Both the position numbers and the translations under genes were made by a program. Of a stretch of 64,000 bases of DNA, positions 38,912 through 52,519 are shown piece by piece (within the stretch, counting starts at the first letter, position 1; the number at the start of each line of letters is the position of its first letter). Source of the stretch: Marsupella aquatica (Eukaryota; Marchantiophyta); assembly GCA_973895155.1 (NCBI GenBank), contig OZ316895.1:20460001-20524000 (forward strand), given 5' to 3'. The notes below the pieces were generated by a model. That model worked only from the letters and a program-made list of their open reading frames with translations, was not told the origin of the DNA and did not search any database.

Positions 38912-40640
38912 TCTCTCTCCCCGTGGGGGAGAGAGAGCACTTACGATGCCCACTACCGAAATGAAAGCTTGATCAACTCTGCTTCCTCCCCTCGTCCTTC
39001 TCGTCTTCTCCCGTCCTCCTCCTCTACTACTCTCTCGTCCGGTTCTTCCTCCTCCTAATCCAAACCCCCAAGTTGGTCTGCTGCTTCTACTTCCCTCTTC
39101 AGTTGTTGCTAATGCTGCTGACGCTGTCTGCTGCTAGCTGCTAGCCTTCAGCTAGAGATCCGCTGTCAACCACATCACCCAGCTGACAGACAGAAATCAC
39201 ACAACCCACCGTAGGTAGTCCTTCACTCAGCCTCAGCTCAGCAGCAGCACCAGCCCTTCCTGAAGAGAAAACCAGCAGGAATTCCGGTGCTTCACCACGA
39301 ACGCCGCAACAAAGGAGACAACAACAACATCAGCGACAACACCGCCGCACCCTTGTTCCCTTGCTCATCATCTGCAAGAAAGACCTATCTTCGAGAGCCA
39401 GCCAGCTACGCCGGGTGCTAGCTCTGTACCATATCAGCCATTGCCGTGCCTTGCTCTGCTTACGCTCTTCCTTGCACCACCATCACCACCACGGCTCCCA
39501 TTTCCTGTGATTGCCTCGCCCCAACGAATCCGCAGCAGCTGCAAGACTATAGTACCGTTCCTCAATTCGAGGCTCTCAATACACTCCGGACAGCTAGTGT
39601 CTAGCTAGCTAGCTAATGACAATCTTACTGGCTAGTAGCAGTAGCAATCTAGGCAATTACTCCCCCAGCGCTAGCAACCAGGCAAGAAAAAGGACAGTGG
39701 CAGACAAGCAGAAAATAATATTATCCCCTCTCCTCTCTGGCTTCCTTCTGTTCTTCACCCGAGGCGAGGGAACGAATCACTCCTCCCCGATGAGGACTGC
39801 TTCCTATCCTGGAAGAAAACTTCTGTCTTGATGGTGGTCCTTCACCTCAATGTATCGTGTGAAATACCGTGCAATTAAAGAAAGACGGAAAGATGATTGT
39901 TCTTTGCAGCAGGAGGACTGACTGGAGGATGGCAAAGTCGTCCTGCTCAGCAATCTGTGAGGAGTGGAAAGGAGTGCCATCAGTAGCACCACCACCGTGA
40001 CAGACATCTCTGCCTGAATCGAAAGCAGCAGAGCACTGAGGTGAGTGAGGGAGAGCATCAGTCAGAGCAGAGGGGTTTTTCACACGAGTGTCAATATAGT
40101 CGTCTCTCCAGTGCACACTCCATAACTGCAAAAACTGGATAACTGCAATGGATCTCTTCTTCGCGTCCCAACAACTCACATGACAAAGCAACTGCCAGAT
40201 ATGTAGAAATAATGACTCTCTATATAAACTAAAATTTGGGTTTATCGTGGTATGGAAAATAAGTCCAACATGTGGGCTCATGTCACGTGACACAGCACAC
40301 CATATACTACCAAGTTTTGTTCTGCATTTACTAGCAAGACCCTTCTTGACATTGTTTTACTTGTGGACTTAACTATATTAGTTGTGGACTTAACTATATT
40401 AGTTATTTAAGTGTGAACCCTTGATAAGTGTACTTGAACAATTATTCATAGGCATATAATTTCATCAGTGTACACTTACGGGGATATGCATGGCATTTAT
40501 CCATGGAGCAAGCATTGCACTTATGGGGTACGGGATGGCAAGAATGTCCCTTTACAAAGAGGCTTATTGCACATAGAGGCACTGTAGCTCTCATAGATAA
40601 ATGCACAATTATACATTTTGCACGTATCACTTAAATGCAA
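38912..40640. other. Receptor kinase leader and promoter region
   Basis: Directly upstream on the minus strand is GA/CT-rich sequence (CTCTCTCTCCCC near 38920, CTCCTCCTC near 39010) typical of plant 5' leaders. A minus-strand TATATAGAGAG lies near 40217 and could be a TATA box if the leader is long. A 21-bp duplication (TTGTGGACTTAACTATATTAG) sits at 40361-40402. No other gene seen. Confidence 0.35.
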
Positions 40641-43600
40641 AACTCACGTTAAAACCACCACAATTAGTACAAAATATTTTTAACAAAGTTAAAAACCGGA
40701 GCACTTTGTCCTCCCAGAGTGGTGGTTTAAGTGCAGACCTGATGCATCTTCCCAGGACTTCGTGCACTTGGAGAAAACTGCAGCAGTTGAATGAATGGAC
40801 TGACTCACTGAGTGCCCTGCTGGGCAGAGTGTCAGATCTGAAGGATGGAGAAGTGTGAGCACAGTGTAAATCAGGGAGCTCACAGAAAGACGTGTGCAGT
40901 AATCGAGAATTGATGACCCACAAACGATTACTGCGGTCTCTAAGCCCCAAAAGACACTTTGCATGCCCATGGCCCCATGCACTCTCTGCTGCTGCCCGAG
41001 TCTGCCCGCCCGGGGTGGTAAATTTCCTGACCTGACCTGATTGGACTGACCTGCCCGGGCCAGCCAAACGTGCAGCTGGACGGGAAAGAAGTCTCCCTGC
41101 CCCAGAGAATCTGCTGAGTCGGAACTCACCTCGTGCCTGCCCCGACTCCACTCCCGGGCAGACGGGCTGCCTCGGGGACACCATTTCAACCCTCGTGTTT
41201 CCTGCCCGGAGTTTGGGCAGGAAACTGTAACTTCTAACAAGTGCCCTGTCTGCCCGAGTATTTTAAACATTTTCCCACCTGGGTGGCGAATGAACAATAT
41301 GCTAAGCATGATTCTTTTATGTAATTCTCCTGGATTAATTCGGGACCATTAGATCTACCTAACTACAAGGAATACCACCAGATTCTGACTAAAAGGGGTC
41401 TGTAGCTAGATGACAACCTGGCAAATGGAAGAACCAAAAACGTGGAGTTATAAAAGTGGCGAAGACTTTACACTGAGGTGGAATTTGGCAACTTATGGCC
41501 ACAAAAAGGTCCTGCCTGACCTCATTTCTGATCTCGATAGATGTCCATGGGTCCATTTACTGCTTATATTCTAATGGGTGATGTCTGGTACGGGTACTGA
41601 TGATGTGATCAAATAATATTCTTGAGCCCCTTTCCAGTTGTTTATGGTACTCCTGTTTCTGAATGTACTCAACAATATTACATCTCCCTTCATTCATATG
41701 CCTACACTTTATTTATTATTCATTTTGATTGGTGAAGTGCGAGGCACTCTGCACTTATCATCGAAAAATCATTTAGGCTTCCTTTGGTTGGTTCTCCAGT
41801 GCTCTTGTGTCACATTATTTGATTTATCTATCTGGTTTTCTTTAGGCCCTCCCTCTGGATTTGCAGTGGCATAGTGTGTTCCATGTGACTCGTGAATGTT
41901 TAAGTCATTAGACCTATACGCAAAGGTAGTGACTGGTGTCATGCAAATTTTTACAAATAGTCTTCAAAATAGAAGATATTAGTCACCTTGCTTAACCAGG
42001 CATGACTCATTCTTTCTTGACAAAAAATGTGGCACAAAATGTATCAAGCAATACTAAAGGAAAGATATACATGCAATGTTTTTGACCACCAAGTCCATGT
42101 ACAATATTTCTCAAAACAAGCACCAACACATGCAAAAGTCATGAGTTTTGGATAGGTCTATTGCATTACTTACTCATATCCCAAATTCTTCATCTTATGT
42201 AGATTTTTGGACAGCTTCTGTTCACACTGTGTAACTCCGGAAAGTGATTCTCAGCAAAAGTTTGCTACTAAAATGTACACAACTCAACATAGCACTAATT
42301 CAGAGGAACTGACCCAGGAAAAGTATTGAGCACTTTTGAAACGAGTATTCTATTTTGCTGTGACTGAGAGGACTCAGAATGGAAATAATTGAACTCTAGA
42401 AACGAATCTAAATACTACAAACTTTCCAAAAAGACGAGGGCCCTCTCCTTCACAGCCTCTTCTTATACAATTATTATATTGAAATATTGTGTATTAATCT
42501 ATCTACTGTAATATTGAGGCATATAAATAGCTTTCTACTGAAAAGATGTGACTTTTTGTTTAAATGATTATTCCATTTTATAAACCAAACAAGATTATGT
42601 TCAGAGGTATTCTTAGTTTGCCATACTACCAGAACGTATTGGGCTTACAAAAAGTTAAAACACATACTGGGGAATGTTTCTCAGTCCCTATAATTATACC
42701 CAAGTAAAAATAAGTCAAAATCAACAACTTCCACTTCGACAGTTCCCTGCCAGGAGAAAACACAGATTCCCTGTCCGGGAAGGAAACGTCCTCCAAGCTC
42801 CGTTTCCCGGTTTTTTCCCATCTTGCATGGAGGTCTGTGCCCTGCCCTGCCCACTCAACCAAGCTGCCCTGGGCAATCACTGCTTCTTCACACTCCCACA
42901 GCCGATGACATTTCTCCAGGCTGCCCTGTCCTCTCTCGGCATCAGGATCCCCTGCCCCACTCGAAGATTCGCTTCTATGAGAATGAGATCTTTGGATTTG
43001 GAAATAGGCGGTCGGAAAAACGCACGACATGTGTGGATGAACTCCGGAAAAGTATGATACTAGCTAATAATAAATAGACAAATTGTCCGATATATACGGA
43101 AACAATGTAGAACGATGCTATGGTAGCTTATCGATGAATAGATTACGCTGTAATAAATATGAGTTTAGCCATACGGTAGATTTCAGTTGCGGCCAAGCTG
43201 CCCGCGGTCGCATTGATGGGATTGACCGGGCTTACGGGGAAGGCGACCCGCTAATTGTGGGGCCCGCACGAAGGGCAGCAAAGAGAATCTTCAGAATGAT
43301 TAGGAGCGTAATGAGAAGTGAAAGAGAATTTCGGAGCTAATCACCCGTTAATCACACGAGCCGTGCGAACGGATACTCTATTTATTTCTCCTTTACGGGC
43401 AAATAGCCGCTATATTAGTTGTTATTATTAGAATTTTATTATCGTTCCGAGATTCAATAAATTTGTTTTGTTTTATGTTCCTCTCCGAAAAGCTTGGAAA
43501 ATATTTCGTCATGGTCCTCTTGGACGATGCACACTTGCACAGCGCTTTGAGATTCCACATCCATGTCTACAGAAATTTTTGGGTGTATTTTGTGAATGAG

Positions 43601-44490
43601 AGTAATTGGCAAACGTCTCAACATCAAAATGAATCACAGATGGACCATATGTTGGACACAGTGCTCCAATGGACCACATTTTGATGGTACATGAGAATTT
43701 TAGACTTATAGTTTGATAATTATGAATCAGCAAGGCAACTAGAAAGGAAGTAATAAAGGTATATAGGGTATATTGGGTTTTAAGACCTTTATTGGGTCTA
43801 GATAATAAATAGTTTATGAATATCAAATTATTATAATTAAACTCAAATTTTGGAAAATGTGACCATGGGGGTTTTAAGACCCTGGTTGTGATCCATGGGA
43901 GCATCATTTTCCAAGATTCAAAGAGTGAAATAGAAAGCCGTACCTGATATATTTATCTATCTACATATATCCATCAATCTAGACTATATTACTTAATTCC
44001 ACCCCATTTGGACTATCCTTTGTTTATGAATTGTGATATGATTGAGAAGAAATCCTGGCTATAGGCTGAAATTTGTTTATTTGTTACTGTTCTATCATTA
44101 AAAAAACACCTTCCCGTGTGCGATCCATGCCTCACCCACACTCTCGCCATCATTCTGTGCCTTGTCCTATTCGGACCTCGCACTCACCAACCGGGCAATA
44201 CAGAGCATCAGATCCATATATGGAATACCATTTTTGTGAATTCATTAAATTATAGTATGGCTTTATGTATTATTATTTTTTCAAGTGTGTATGTGTGGTT
44301 TTATGTAAAACAGATAAGTTTTTAGATAGTGTATCTACAATAGGACGGTAAACTTATTAAGGACGAAAAGCAATATCGAGGCTAATCAATGCTTCTTAGC
44401 AATGATTAGCCCGTGCGTACGCCCCTGCTGCCCGCTGTAACAGACGCTTTTATTAAGGTAAATACTATATGCGAACAGCAGTGGTCATCA
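40641..44490. other. Gene-poor region with GC-rich patches
   Basis: AT-rich DNA alternates with sharply GC-rich patches at about 40960-41270, 42750-42970 and 43190-43290. The first two are full of CTGCCC/CCTGCCCG words. Frames through them (40689-41309 minus, 42674-43057 plus) have biased composition and no domains, so I do not call genes. The repeated CCTGCCCG words may be transposon sub-repeats. Confidence 0.4.
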
Positions 44491-44570
44491 TTGGGTTAGG
44501 GACTCGATGGTAGAGCGTCTGAGTGGGAAGTGATAGGTCGGGGGGTCAAATCCTGGCAAGTCATGATCCT
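44491..44570 (+). repeat. tRNA-like sequence, possible SINE head
   Basis: The stretch has a box A-like GATGGTAGAGCGTCTG and a box B-like GGGTCAAATCC about 25 bases apart, framed by GACT and AGTC that could pair as part of an acceptor stem. The anticodon arm does not fold clearly and GGGTCAAATCC departs from the tRNA consensus. It is more likely a tRNA-derived SINE than a tRNA gene. No A-rich tail or target duplication was found. Confidence 0.4.
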
Positions 44571-45428
44571 TTTAACAATCACCCCACCCAAAAGTGGGGT
44601 TCATTCAAACCCTAGTGACACTTAGAAAAATAGTGTCACCATTCGCGACAAACACGGGCAGCGGGCAGGGAATGTGGGCAGTCCGGTACGGGAGGCTCTT
44701 TATGAGCCTCGAGATTGCTTTTCGTGCTGAATGTAAACTTAGGTTGGTCCTATTTAACACACAAAAATTAGGTTCAAGGGTGAATTTATTTCAAGGCAAA
44801 ATCACTCACATCTTGATTTGCGTACTTTGTAAGAGAAAAAAAGGACCGATTTACTAGAAGGGCCAAACAAAAATATACTGAACCCTAAACTTTCCTACTT
44901 CTCGGTTGGGTTTTCATTCTGCATAAAATTCAGATGAATGGAAATAGGAGAGAGTTACTGCTCAGTAGATGTGCTGGAGGAAACTCTGAAGTTTGATAAA
45001 TGACTTGGATAGACTATTGCAACACAAATGGATTATTTTCAAATATTGCTTTGAGCTCAAGTAGTGTCTTGGTACACATAGTCATTTTTCTTGGGTCTCA
45101 AAAGCTTCTTAGTCCATCTGAGTCGCATGGTTTGCTTGTGATCCATTGGGGCTTCTTTCTCTAAATCGCACTTGCCGTCAGGGTCATTTGTTAGGCTATA
45201 CCTCCCTGATATTCATCTAAAGGGAACTAAAACTGGAAGTAATCCTGGGATGGACCACTTGCACAAACCTTGTAACCGGGATGGATCAGACCGGGATGGA
45301 TCAGGTCACTCAACCCCCAAAAATGTGAATTTTCTAACCAAGGAATTGTTTTATCTGAATAAACTAAACCAAAACGAAAACTTCACTGTCACTCTGAATT
45401 GAAGTGTGACTCAAAACTGAAACACGGA
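44571..45428. other. Unassigned spacer
   Basis: Includes another GC-rich word cluster (ACGGGCAGCGGGCAGGG near 44650) and a short duplication GACCGGGATGGATCAG near 45275-45305. No coding sequence recognised. Confidence 0.35.
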
Positions 45429-45920
45429 GACCGTCGATCTTACGTGATTTCAGGCATTCAGGATCTCACCGTAAACCAATCGGAATAGAGTAATAATTGA
45501 TCCTTTATCCTGCCCGCGGGAACCAGCCAAAATCTCTAGAACGGACTTACATAGACCGTCGATCTGAGTCGATTTCAGGTGTTGAGGACCCACAACGTAA
45601 ACGAACGGGAATAAAGTAATAATTGATCCTTTTTCCTGCGCGCGGGCAACAGCCAAAAACTCTCACAACTAAAATACAGAGACCGTCGATCTTCACAAAT
45701 TTCATGTATTGAGGATCTACACCGTAAACCAACGGCAATCAAGTAATAATTGACCCTTGTCCTGCCCACGGGCAATAGCCAAAAACTCTTCAAACTGGAG
45801 AGGCCGTCGATTTTCACAAATTTGAGGCATTGAGGATCTTCACCGTACATCAATCGGAAGAAAGTAATAATGTTCCCTCGCCCTGCCCGCGGGCAGAACC
45901 CAAATACTCTCGAAACTGAA
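45429..45920. repeat. Four-copy tandem array, about 124-bp unit
   Basis: Units start at 45429, 45554, 45681 and 45802 with GACCGTCGAT (GGCCGTCGAT in the last). Each carries AGTAATAATTGA or a variant and ends with a palindromic core CTGCCCGCGGGCA, decayed to CGCGCGGG or CCACGGGC in the middle units. The units are diverged, so the array is old or has expanded by uneven steps. Minus-strand frames across it are only the periodic read-through of the repeat. Confidence 0.88.
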
Positions 45921-48900
45921 AGTCACGACTATTTGTCAGCATTGTCATCACGTACGACACTGGTACGTTCTGTGCTGAGAAAACATTTTCTTTGGCATGC
46001 CCGGGTATCCTACCGGTTCTACCGGTATCAAGAACACTGCCCGAATGGCGACTGGCTGTCGCCGTCGTCGTGCCGTCAAAAAACAGGTGACCGTTGTGGA
46101 CGCAGTTGAGTACGACGGCAGTCTTCGACGGAGCTGCGCTTGTGCCGTCCATTTTGCTACGGCGGAGGTTTGAGGTTTGGCTGGACACCCGGAGGACCCA
46201 GTGGCCAGTCGGGGAGGGTGTCCCGACTGTAGCACTGACTCCTAGAACTCACACAGACCCCAGCCCTCATGCCGAACTGGAACTACAAGAGATCCTCATG
46301 GGATGTGGTCGTGGTTGACCCTACCAGTGAGTCTAATGTGGCATCAACAGCTCATATTCAGGGACATGTTGTAGCACGGGTTGCTTGCCTTAAGGAGGAG
46401 GCTTATGGGGACAGTTTTGGTAGACGTCTTTGGTGTGTTGCACCCAACATTTGTCCTGTTCTTGTGTTCTTGTGCCGTTCATTATGTCGAGCAGAGGACC
46501 TACCTCTCGGTGTTTGTTATCGCAGCCTTCTTTAGACAGCAGGTGTCTATTGCTCTGCAGAGGGCACATGCCTTCACTATTCTTTGTAGGGAAGAAGCGG
46601 TTGGTTTTTTGGGTCTCTAGTCCTTTGCTTGACCCTCCGATGCAGTTTACGCTTGAGCTATACCAAGCACTTCATTTTACCTATAGGTAGGGTGTAGGAT
46701 TTGGGTTTTTGGTTCCACCTTGGGCTTTGGCCCTGGTCCTTTTGGCTTTGGCCCTTTGTTTTTTCTCCATTGATTGGGTTTCTTGCCTGCGGAATTTTGT
46801 CTCCGTGTTGGACGCTCTTTGTTTTAGGCAGTTTGAAATATATCATGTACAATGAAAATGCTGTGTGGCAATACACTTACTCCCTAACTTGTCTTATGAG
46901 AATAGATGGCTATGTGTTTTATATACATATGGGTTAGTCTATGCTTTATGAATAAGTCAAAAGAGCATGGCCTTAGAACAGGCCAGCTATATGAGTATGA
47001 GGCCTGTGACCAAACCAAGGTGGTCACATAGGCTAAACAATATGGTGTAAATTGCATTACATAATAACTTACTGCCATTTGAAATCACATACTGAAGTAA
47101 GTAAAGAACCAAAAAAATTGCGTTCACAGAAGCGTATTCACTGTTTTCTGGATTGTCTATCATCATACATTATTTTATGTGACTTTGTGCACATTTCTTA
47201 TTTTGAGGAACCATCAAAATAGCACTTACTCCTAGAACTCACACACATGGCCCTTGGGTTGTCTTAGGTCGAGCAAAGGTGATGAGGACAAGTGAATTTA
47301 CAAATTTGGCGGAAGCCCCTCGCCCAAGATGAGTCATGGAAAGCTGTGTCATCAATAAGTTTAACCTATTGTTACACTCAACCTTCATTTAATGAGTCCT
47401 TTCCAACTAAAGTTGTGTTTCAATGCAAGAGTACCTCTTTTTATCTTTGTAGATTGGCAAAGTTGTGGTATCAAAAGACGAGAGTGACTTTTTTTGAAGC
47501 TTTGTAGATTGCTAAAGTTGTGATATCAATGCAAGAGGAGAACTTATTTTATCTTTGCAGTATGCTAAAGTTTGTCATCAATGCTAGACAATATCTTCGT
47601 TTTCTATAGAAATCATTTTTACTCCTTTTCAACTAAAAGGTATCCACTCATTGCCTTTTGTTGTTTACTATTTGAAATCATTTTTTCCTCCTTTTCAACT
47701 AAATTCCATTTTTATGTTTTCACTCCAAACCTATTGAATTTATTCGCTATTTGAATTGGCTCACAACCACAATAATTAGAATGAGTCTTGTAATTTTGGG
47801 GGAATTTCAGAATATTTGAGGGAATTCAAATGGCAGTACTGTACAGTTTCAAACATGTAATGGGCCGATTCTACAATATCGTCGCCAACAATATATTTTT
47901 TGGCCCCCATTACTCCAACTGAACTTTGATAAACCAATAAGTTACAGCAATGCTTTTATGTCCCAAAAAGCCATGTGGAGGGTTCTTCACAGCCTGAGTT
48001 CGCGACTAAGCTCTACACTAGTGTGTCTCAAACAAGCTGTTCCCTGAGGTCTCCACTGGCATGCTGTGGCCCGGGATAGTAGAATTTTTGTGATTCCCAA
48101 AACTTCTATCACCACAAACTCGGGAGGCCAGTGCACCGGTGTCCGCACATATAAGCATGTCAGCACCCTTCAGAAAAAACTACCAATTTCAAATTTCTGA
48201 TGATGTCTAAAATTGACTCTGTCTGAAACCCCAAACCCCTTGGGTAAGTTTGCCCAAACCAGTTAGGCTTTCAGTCAGGGTTGCAAACAGAAATGAGTGA
48301 GTTCATGTAGGAAAACTAACCTTGGCTCCATCTATACAAAGAGTTGTGTGTTTCCTTCCCATTTGTATTTTACTCTCCATCAGCTAAGTAGGGTGGATGC
48401 AAAATAATTGTGGGTGCAATTAGTAAACATGAGCTAAGAAGGCATTGCACTCAGGTGAACCCAAGTCGAGTTATCTACCCATACTAATGTCCAGCATGTG
48501 CTAACCCCATATTAGTGGTCTTTCTTTATCCATGTATTTTTCATCAAAATTCTCTTTATTAGTATGCTTTTGTTGGCTTCTTTGGTATGAGGCCCACCAC
48601 ACAATAGTGTCAAACATCCTCAATCTTGCTCATCCTGGGTGATGTCTGTTTATCAATTGGCATCTGGGCGGGAACAAATCTTTGCTGTTCGCTGGCAAAC
48701 TGCTTTTTCACCACTGTATGATTGGCCATAAACACCTTCCCGAAAGCCCTTACCCATCACGCCCTTGCCTCACAGTCTGTGCCCATCTGTGTCTCACCCT
48801 TGCTATCTGTGCCCAGCCCTTGATATTGGTGCAACACACATGCATTGGGCTCGGTTGGCACAATAATATTTGACCTTGAGATCCCATCAATTGTTAAATT

Positions 48901-48990
48901 CTATCCTACTAATAACTATTTCCCCTTCAAAAGGATTTCTCATATTAAAGGAATAACTAGTTTTATTTAGAATTGATATGAATTTTTATG
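45921..48990. other. GC-rich block, then AT-rich spacer, no gene called
   Basis: From 45921 to 46620 the DNA is GC-rich and open in several frames at once (46269-46535 plus, 45850-46188 minus), with no domain I recognise. A TTGGCTTTGGCCCT repeat follows near 46730-46760. From 46900 on the sequence is AT-rich. A partial gene cannot be excluded in the GC-rich part. Confidence 0.35.
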
Positions 48991-51900
48991 AACAGTCTTC
49001 AAGCCAGGATAAATTATTTTTTAGTGACTTGGTAACTGTGCCCTCTCCTCACTGCTCATGGCTTTACAGAATGTTTGCCCCACTCTTAAAGCCCTCCCTG
49101 ACATTTTGAATAGGTAATTGTCAGCTTTTTAATAAATATTGTGAATCTCTTCAAACAAGTGGTAGGTCTATTATGTTTCTTGGATGATGACTTTAGTAAC
49201 TAGGGACAAGTAAGTCACTCGAATCATAAACATAAGAAACAAAAGTGTAATGAGTATTTAAAATAGAAGGGCTTGTCACTATTTCGAAGTCTTCGCTCCA
49301 TGGAAAAGATGGCTTAGAGTTTGAGTATGACTCACTATGAGATGTTAACTACATATTACTTGAATATTAGAATTAAAAAAACATGCCATAATAAAGGATG
49401 GGGGCAAGACTAAAAACAAATAAAGCTAAAGAGGAGTCTGGGAAAAACATTAAGAGCATAAGAGGGGGACCAGGAATATTTCAAAATACAGACTTAATAC
49501 AACAGATGCACCTTGTCTTAGTCAAATTGAAACGAAACTCTCAATAAAACAAAGTTACCTAGTAGTCTCCTAAAAACAAGGTAAGACGAGAATATGATAA
49601 ATATTGATCAAAGCTTGTCTTTCAAAGGAATAATGTACCTCAGTGTACATTATATTTATATTCAGCAGTTCATTCGTTATAGAGTGCACAGTTTATTTGA
49701 TTCCCCTGATGTCAACAAAAGTTAGATTCTATAACGATAGCACAAGGACCGCACAATTTACTTTTAGGCTCCTCTTGGCCACCTGGCCTTTCTCAAGCCA
49801 CCAAAGATAAATTAAAGCTAAGATTTAACTTTCTAAGAGACTGTAGAAACGACATGTCTTAGGATGAGCATCCAACCTATATAAAGTAAGGCAAAAAGGT
49901 TGCTTCCTCTCTAACTTTGGTTATAGAAATATTTACAAGATTCTTGCCTCGAGACTGGAGGTGCACCTTCATACTTCAGTCTTGACAATCTGCTTGATTT
50001 CTGGAGGGCCCAGGATAAAGGACTCCATAAGTTTTGTCCCTGGTTTTGTCTCATCCATTCCAATCAAGGCCACCAAGACCCTCCAGAATTCCAGGTGGCT
50101 CTGAGGCCTACGTGAGCGTTGATGGCGTATTGCACTCGAGGACCATGAAACTAATCTGAATCCGAATGAGTTTTCTCACTAAGTGGTTGATTAGTACTAA
50201 TCAACAAGTAGAACTTAAAAATTGACCAATTGTCATGATTTACACCCATTGACACCCAGGCAGACCAAATGTAAACACCGCAACATACCATATCTAACCA
50301 CAGAGCCACCTGCCAATGGCTAGGATCAGCCAAACTTGCCAAACCTCGCGCAAAACCTCACTCTTCTTGACTTCAGCCATCCCCACCGTCCATCAAGAAA
50401 GTAGCCATTGATGCCAAGCCCAACCTTTGCTCTCCCTAGCAAACCCAATGAGCAGGACTTTGCCAGCAGCTCACAATGCTTTGGTAAGGTACATCCCACA
50501 AATAGTGAGGGGGAGGGTGATTGTCTAGCTGAGATATACGAGGGTGCAGGCAGGGAAAGATTTTAGCAATCCTAGCCATCAAGAGGGGGCTCTGTGGCTC
50601 AAAACTGTCCACTAATTAATTAATGTTAGTATCAGTATATTTGGCTTGAGTGTAAACCATGTCAATCTGTTAGTTTCATTGCCAGATTGGTAATATTCTC
50701 TAGCTTGTGTGACAACTTAGTCAATCCCAGTTTCTTTTCCTTGATGGCAAATCACCAAATGCTTATCCAAGATTTGGAAAATCAGTAAGTTTTATGGACC
50801 AAATTCAGCACCTTGCTTTGACAGCCTAGTAGCCAGATCCAGCGGCAGTCCATAAAACAAAAGGAATTACAGATGAAATACGCTAACAGCCATCTCCCAC
50901 TATCATTAGTGATTCGCCACCAGACCCTAGTTGGCCCTATACGAAGAACACTGATCCAAGTATTTCACCTGCATTAATCTATCCCAACCAGCTTTTATTT
51001 TAGAGGTGCAAAATCGCTAGGTTTCTCGGGGGGTTTCACCTCTCTAAAAAGGCTTTGGCTAAAATTTCTGCCTTCCATAAGCAAGGTTCTAGAAGGGGGG
51101 GGGGGGGGAACTTCTAGAGGAGACAAGGAAATGCTTATGGAACTATTCTAGAGGAGACAGTCTCCCACCTACAGACCCCATTAGCGACACTCATAAATTA
51201 ATTTAGGAGCCCCCCTTCTAGAGAAGACACTCTCCCACCTACGGACAGACCCCATTAGCTAGAATCTAGGTAGATCTGCCTCAGAAATTGATTTAGTATA
51301 AGTAGATAAGTTGTATTTCTATGGAGCATCTTCTCCCTAGCGAATTCGCAACACTGGCAAAAAGAAAAAACCTGAAAAAAATCGCTGATCCCAACTTCAT
51401 GGGAGATCATGTTCTGCCACCGTCCATAGCGTTGTAAAGGAGAAGACTGAAGGGGCGGCAAGGCTCACGAGAAAGCTGCCAGCCAACGATAGATGGGACT
51501 ACTCTGATGGCGATGATAGTACACCTACTCACTGGCCCACAGATCCAGTCTTACTAGAGCAGCTGATAGAGCGCGCACAAATCGCAAGTGCTTGAATTAA
51601 TGTGGGAGACGAGGAATCACTCCTCAAACCAAAAACGATAAAACTCATCAGAATTTATATAAATCAGGGAAAATCAAAGTACATTGAAAGGAAAGAAAAA
51701 GGCTTTCAATGGACACTTTCGATTGCAAAGCGGCTATCCAAACAGTGAGTCCCCCGAATAGCTGCTTCGCAGAGAAAGGCTTCGTGTGATTGCCTGATCC
51801 AATGCCCAATAGTTTACACTTTTCACATGAATCCTAACTTCCACCCTGATTGGTCGTTCTCACTAAAAGAAGATTGAGAGAGTACGTAAGCGATATGTTT

Positions 51901-52470
51901 CCGCATATATCAGCTGAATTCCAAAAGTCATTGCAAAAGAATGGAAATCGGAGATCACATCAAAATGGTCCGACAAGTGTCCCAGAGGTAGTTCAGCTGC
52001 CTCCCTGGGGATGTGCGAGGAGGCAAAAGTCATACCTACAGTACTGCCAAAGACTTCAGATTATTAACGAAGGCTGAACTTAGTCTCGAAGTAAGATGAA
52101 TTGAGAATGTCGCTGACGTCCTAACATGCTGTTAAGTGAAGTCAGAAATCTTGACTTGTTAGAGGATGACTACTAACATGGAAAAACTAAACCCTTACCT
52201 TTTCTGGCCAGTAGGTAGGAGATCTAGCAGTCGTAAACACGAAGCTATGTATGATTGATGCAACCGAGGTTCCAATGAATGATCATGCCAGAAAGTCAGA
52301 AACCGACCGAGAGAGAGTTGACAAACGGCAAAAGAGGACTTGGAGCAAGGTAGATCATCCAGACAAAGGAGCTGACATTGCTAATCAAAGTGATGGGCAG
52401 ACCCAACAGGAGAATAATCCCAGACGAAGAACAACCCAGCACCATCCCTGCGCCATGCTTTAAAATCTCC

Positions 52471-52472
<2 letters not shown>
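48991..52472. other. Unassigned intergenic DNA
   Basis: Only short frames. A 14-base G run lies at 51095-51108, next to a partly repeated unit containing CTCTAGAGGAGACA / GTCTCCCACCTAC (near 51110, 51150 and 51220). No gene seen. Confidence 0.35.

Positions 52473-52517
<45 letters not shown>
52473..52517. repeat. (GA)n microsatellite
   Basis: About 22 perfect GA units. Confidence 0.9.

Positions 52518-52519
<2 letters not shown>

Noticed and set aside
40689-41309. 206-codon minus-strand frame as a gene
   Set aside because: The sequence is a GC-rich patch built from repeated CCTGCCCG words; the frame overlaps another of 185 codons and has no domain.
44500-44565. Functional tRNA gene
   Set aside because: Box B departs from consensus, the anticodon arm does not pair, and there is no clear T-run terminator at the right distance.
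46269-46535. 88-codon frame in the GC-rich block as a gene
   Set aside because: Two other frames of about equal length overlap it and no family feature is visible; kept only as a note on the spacer.
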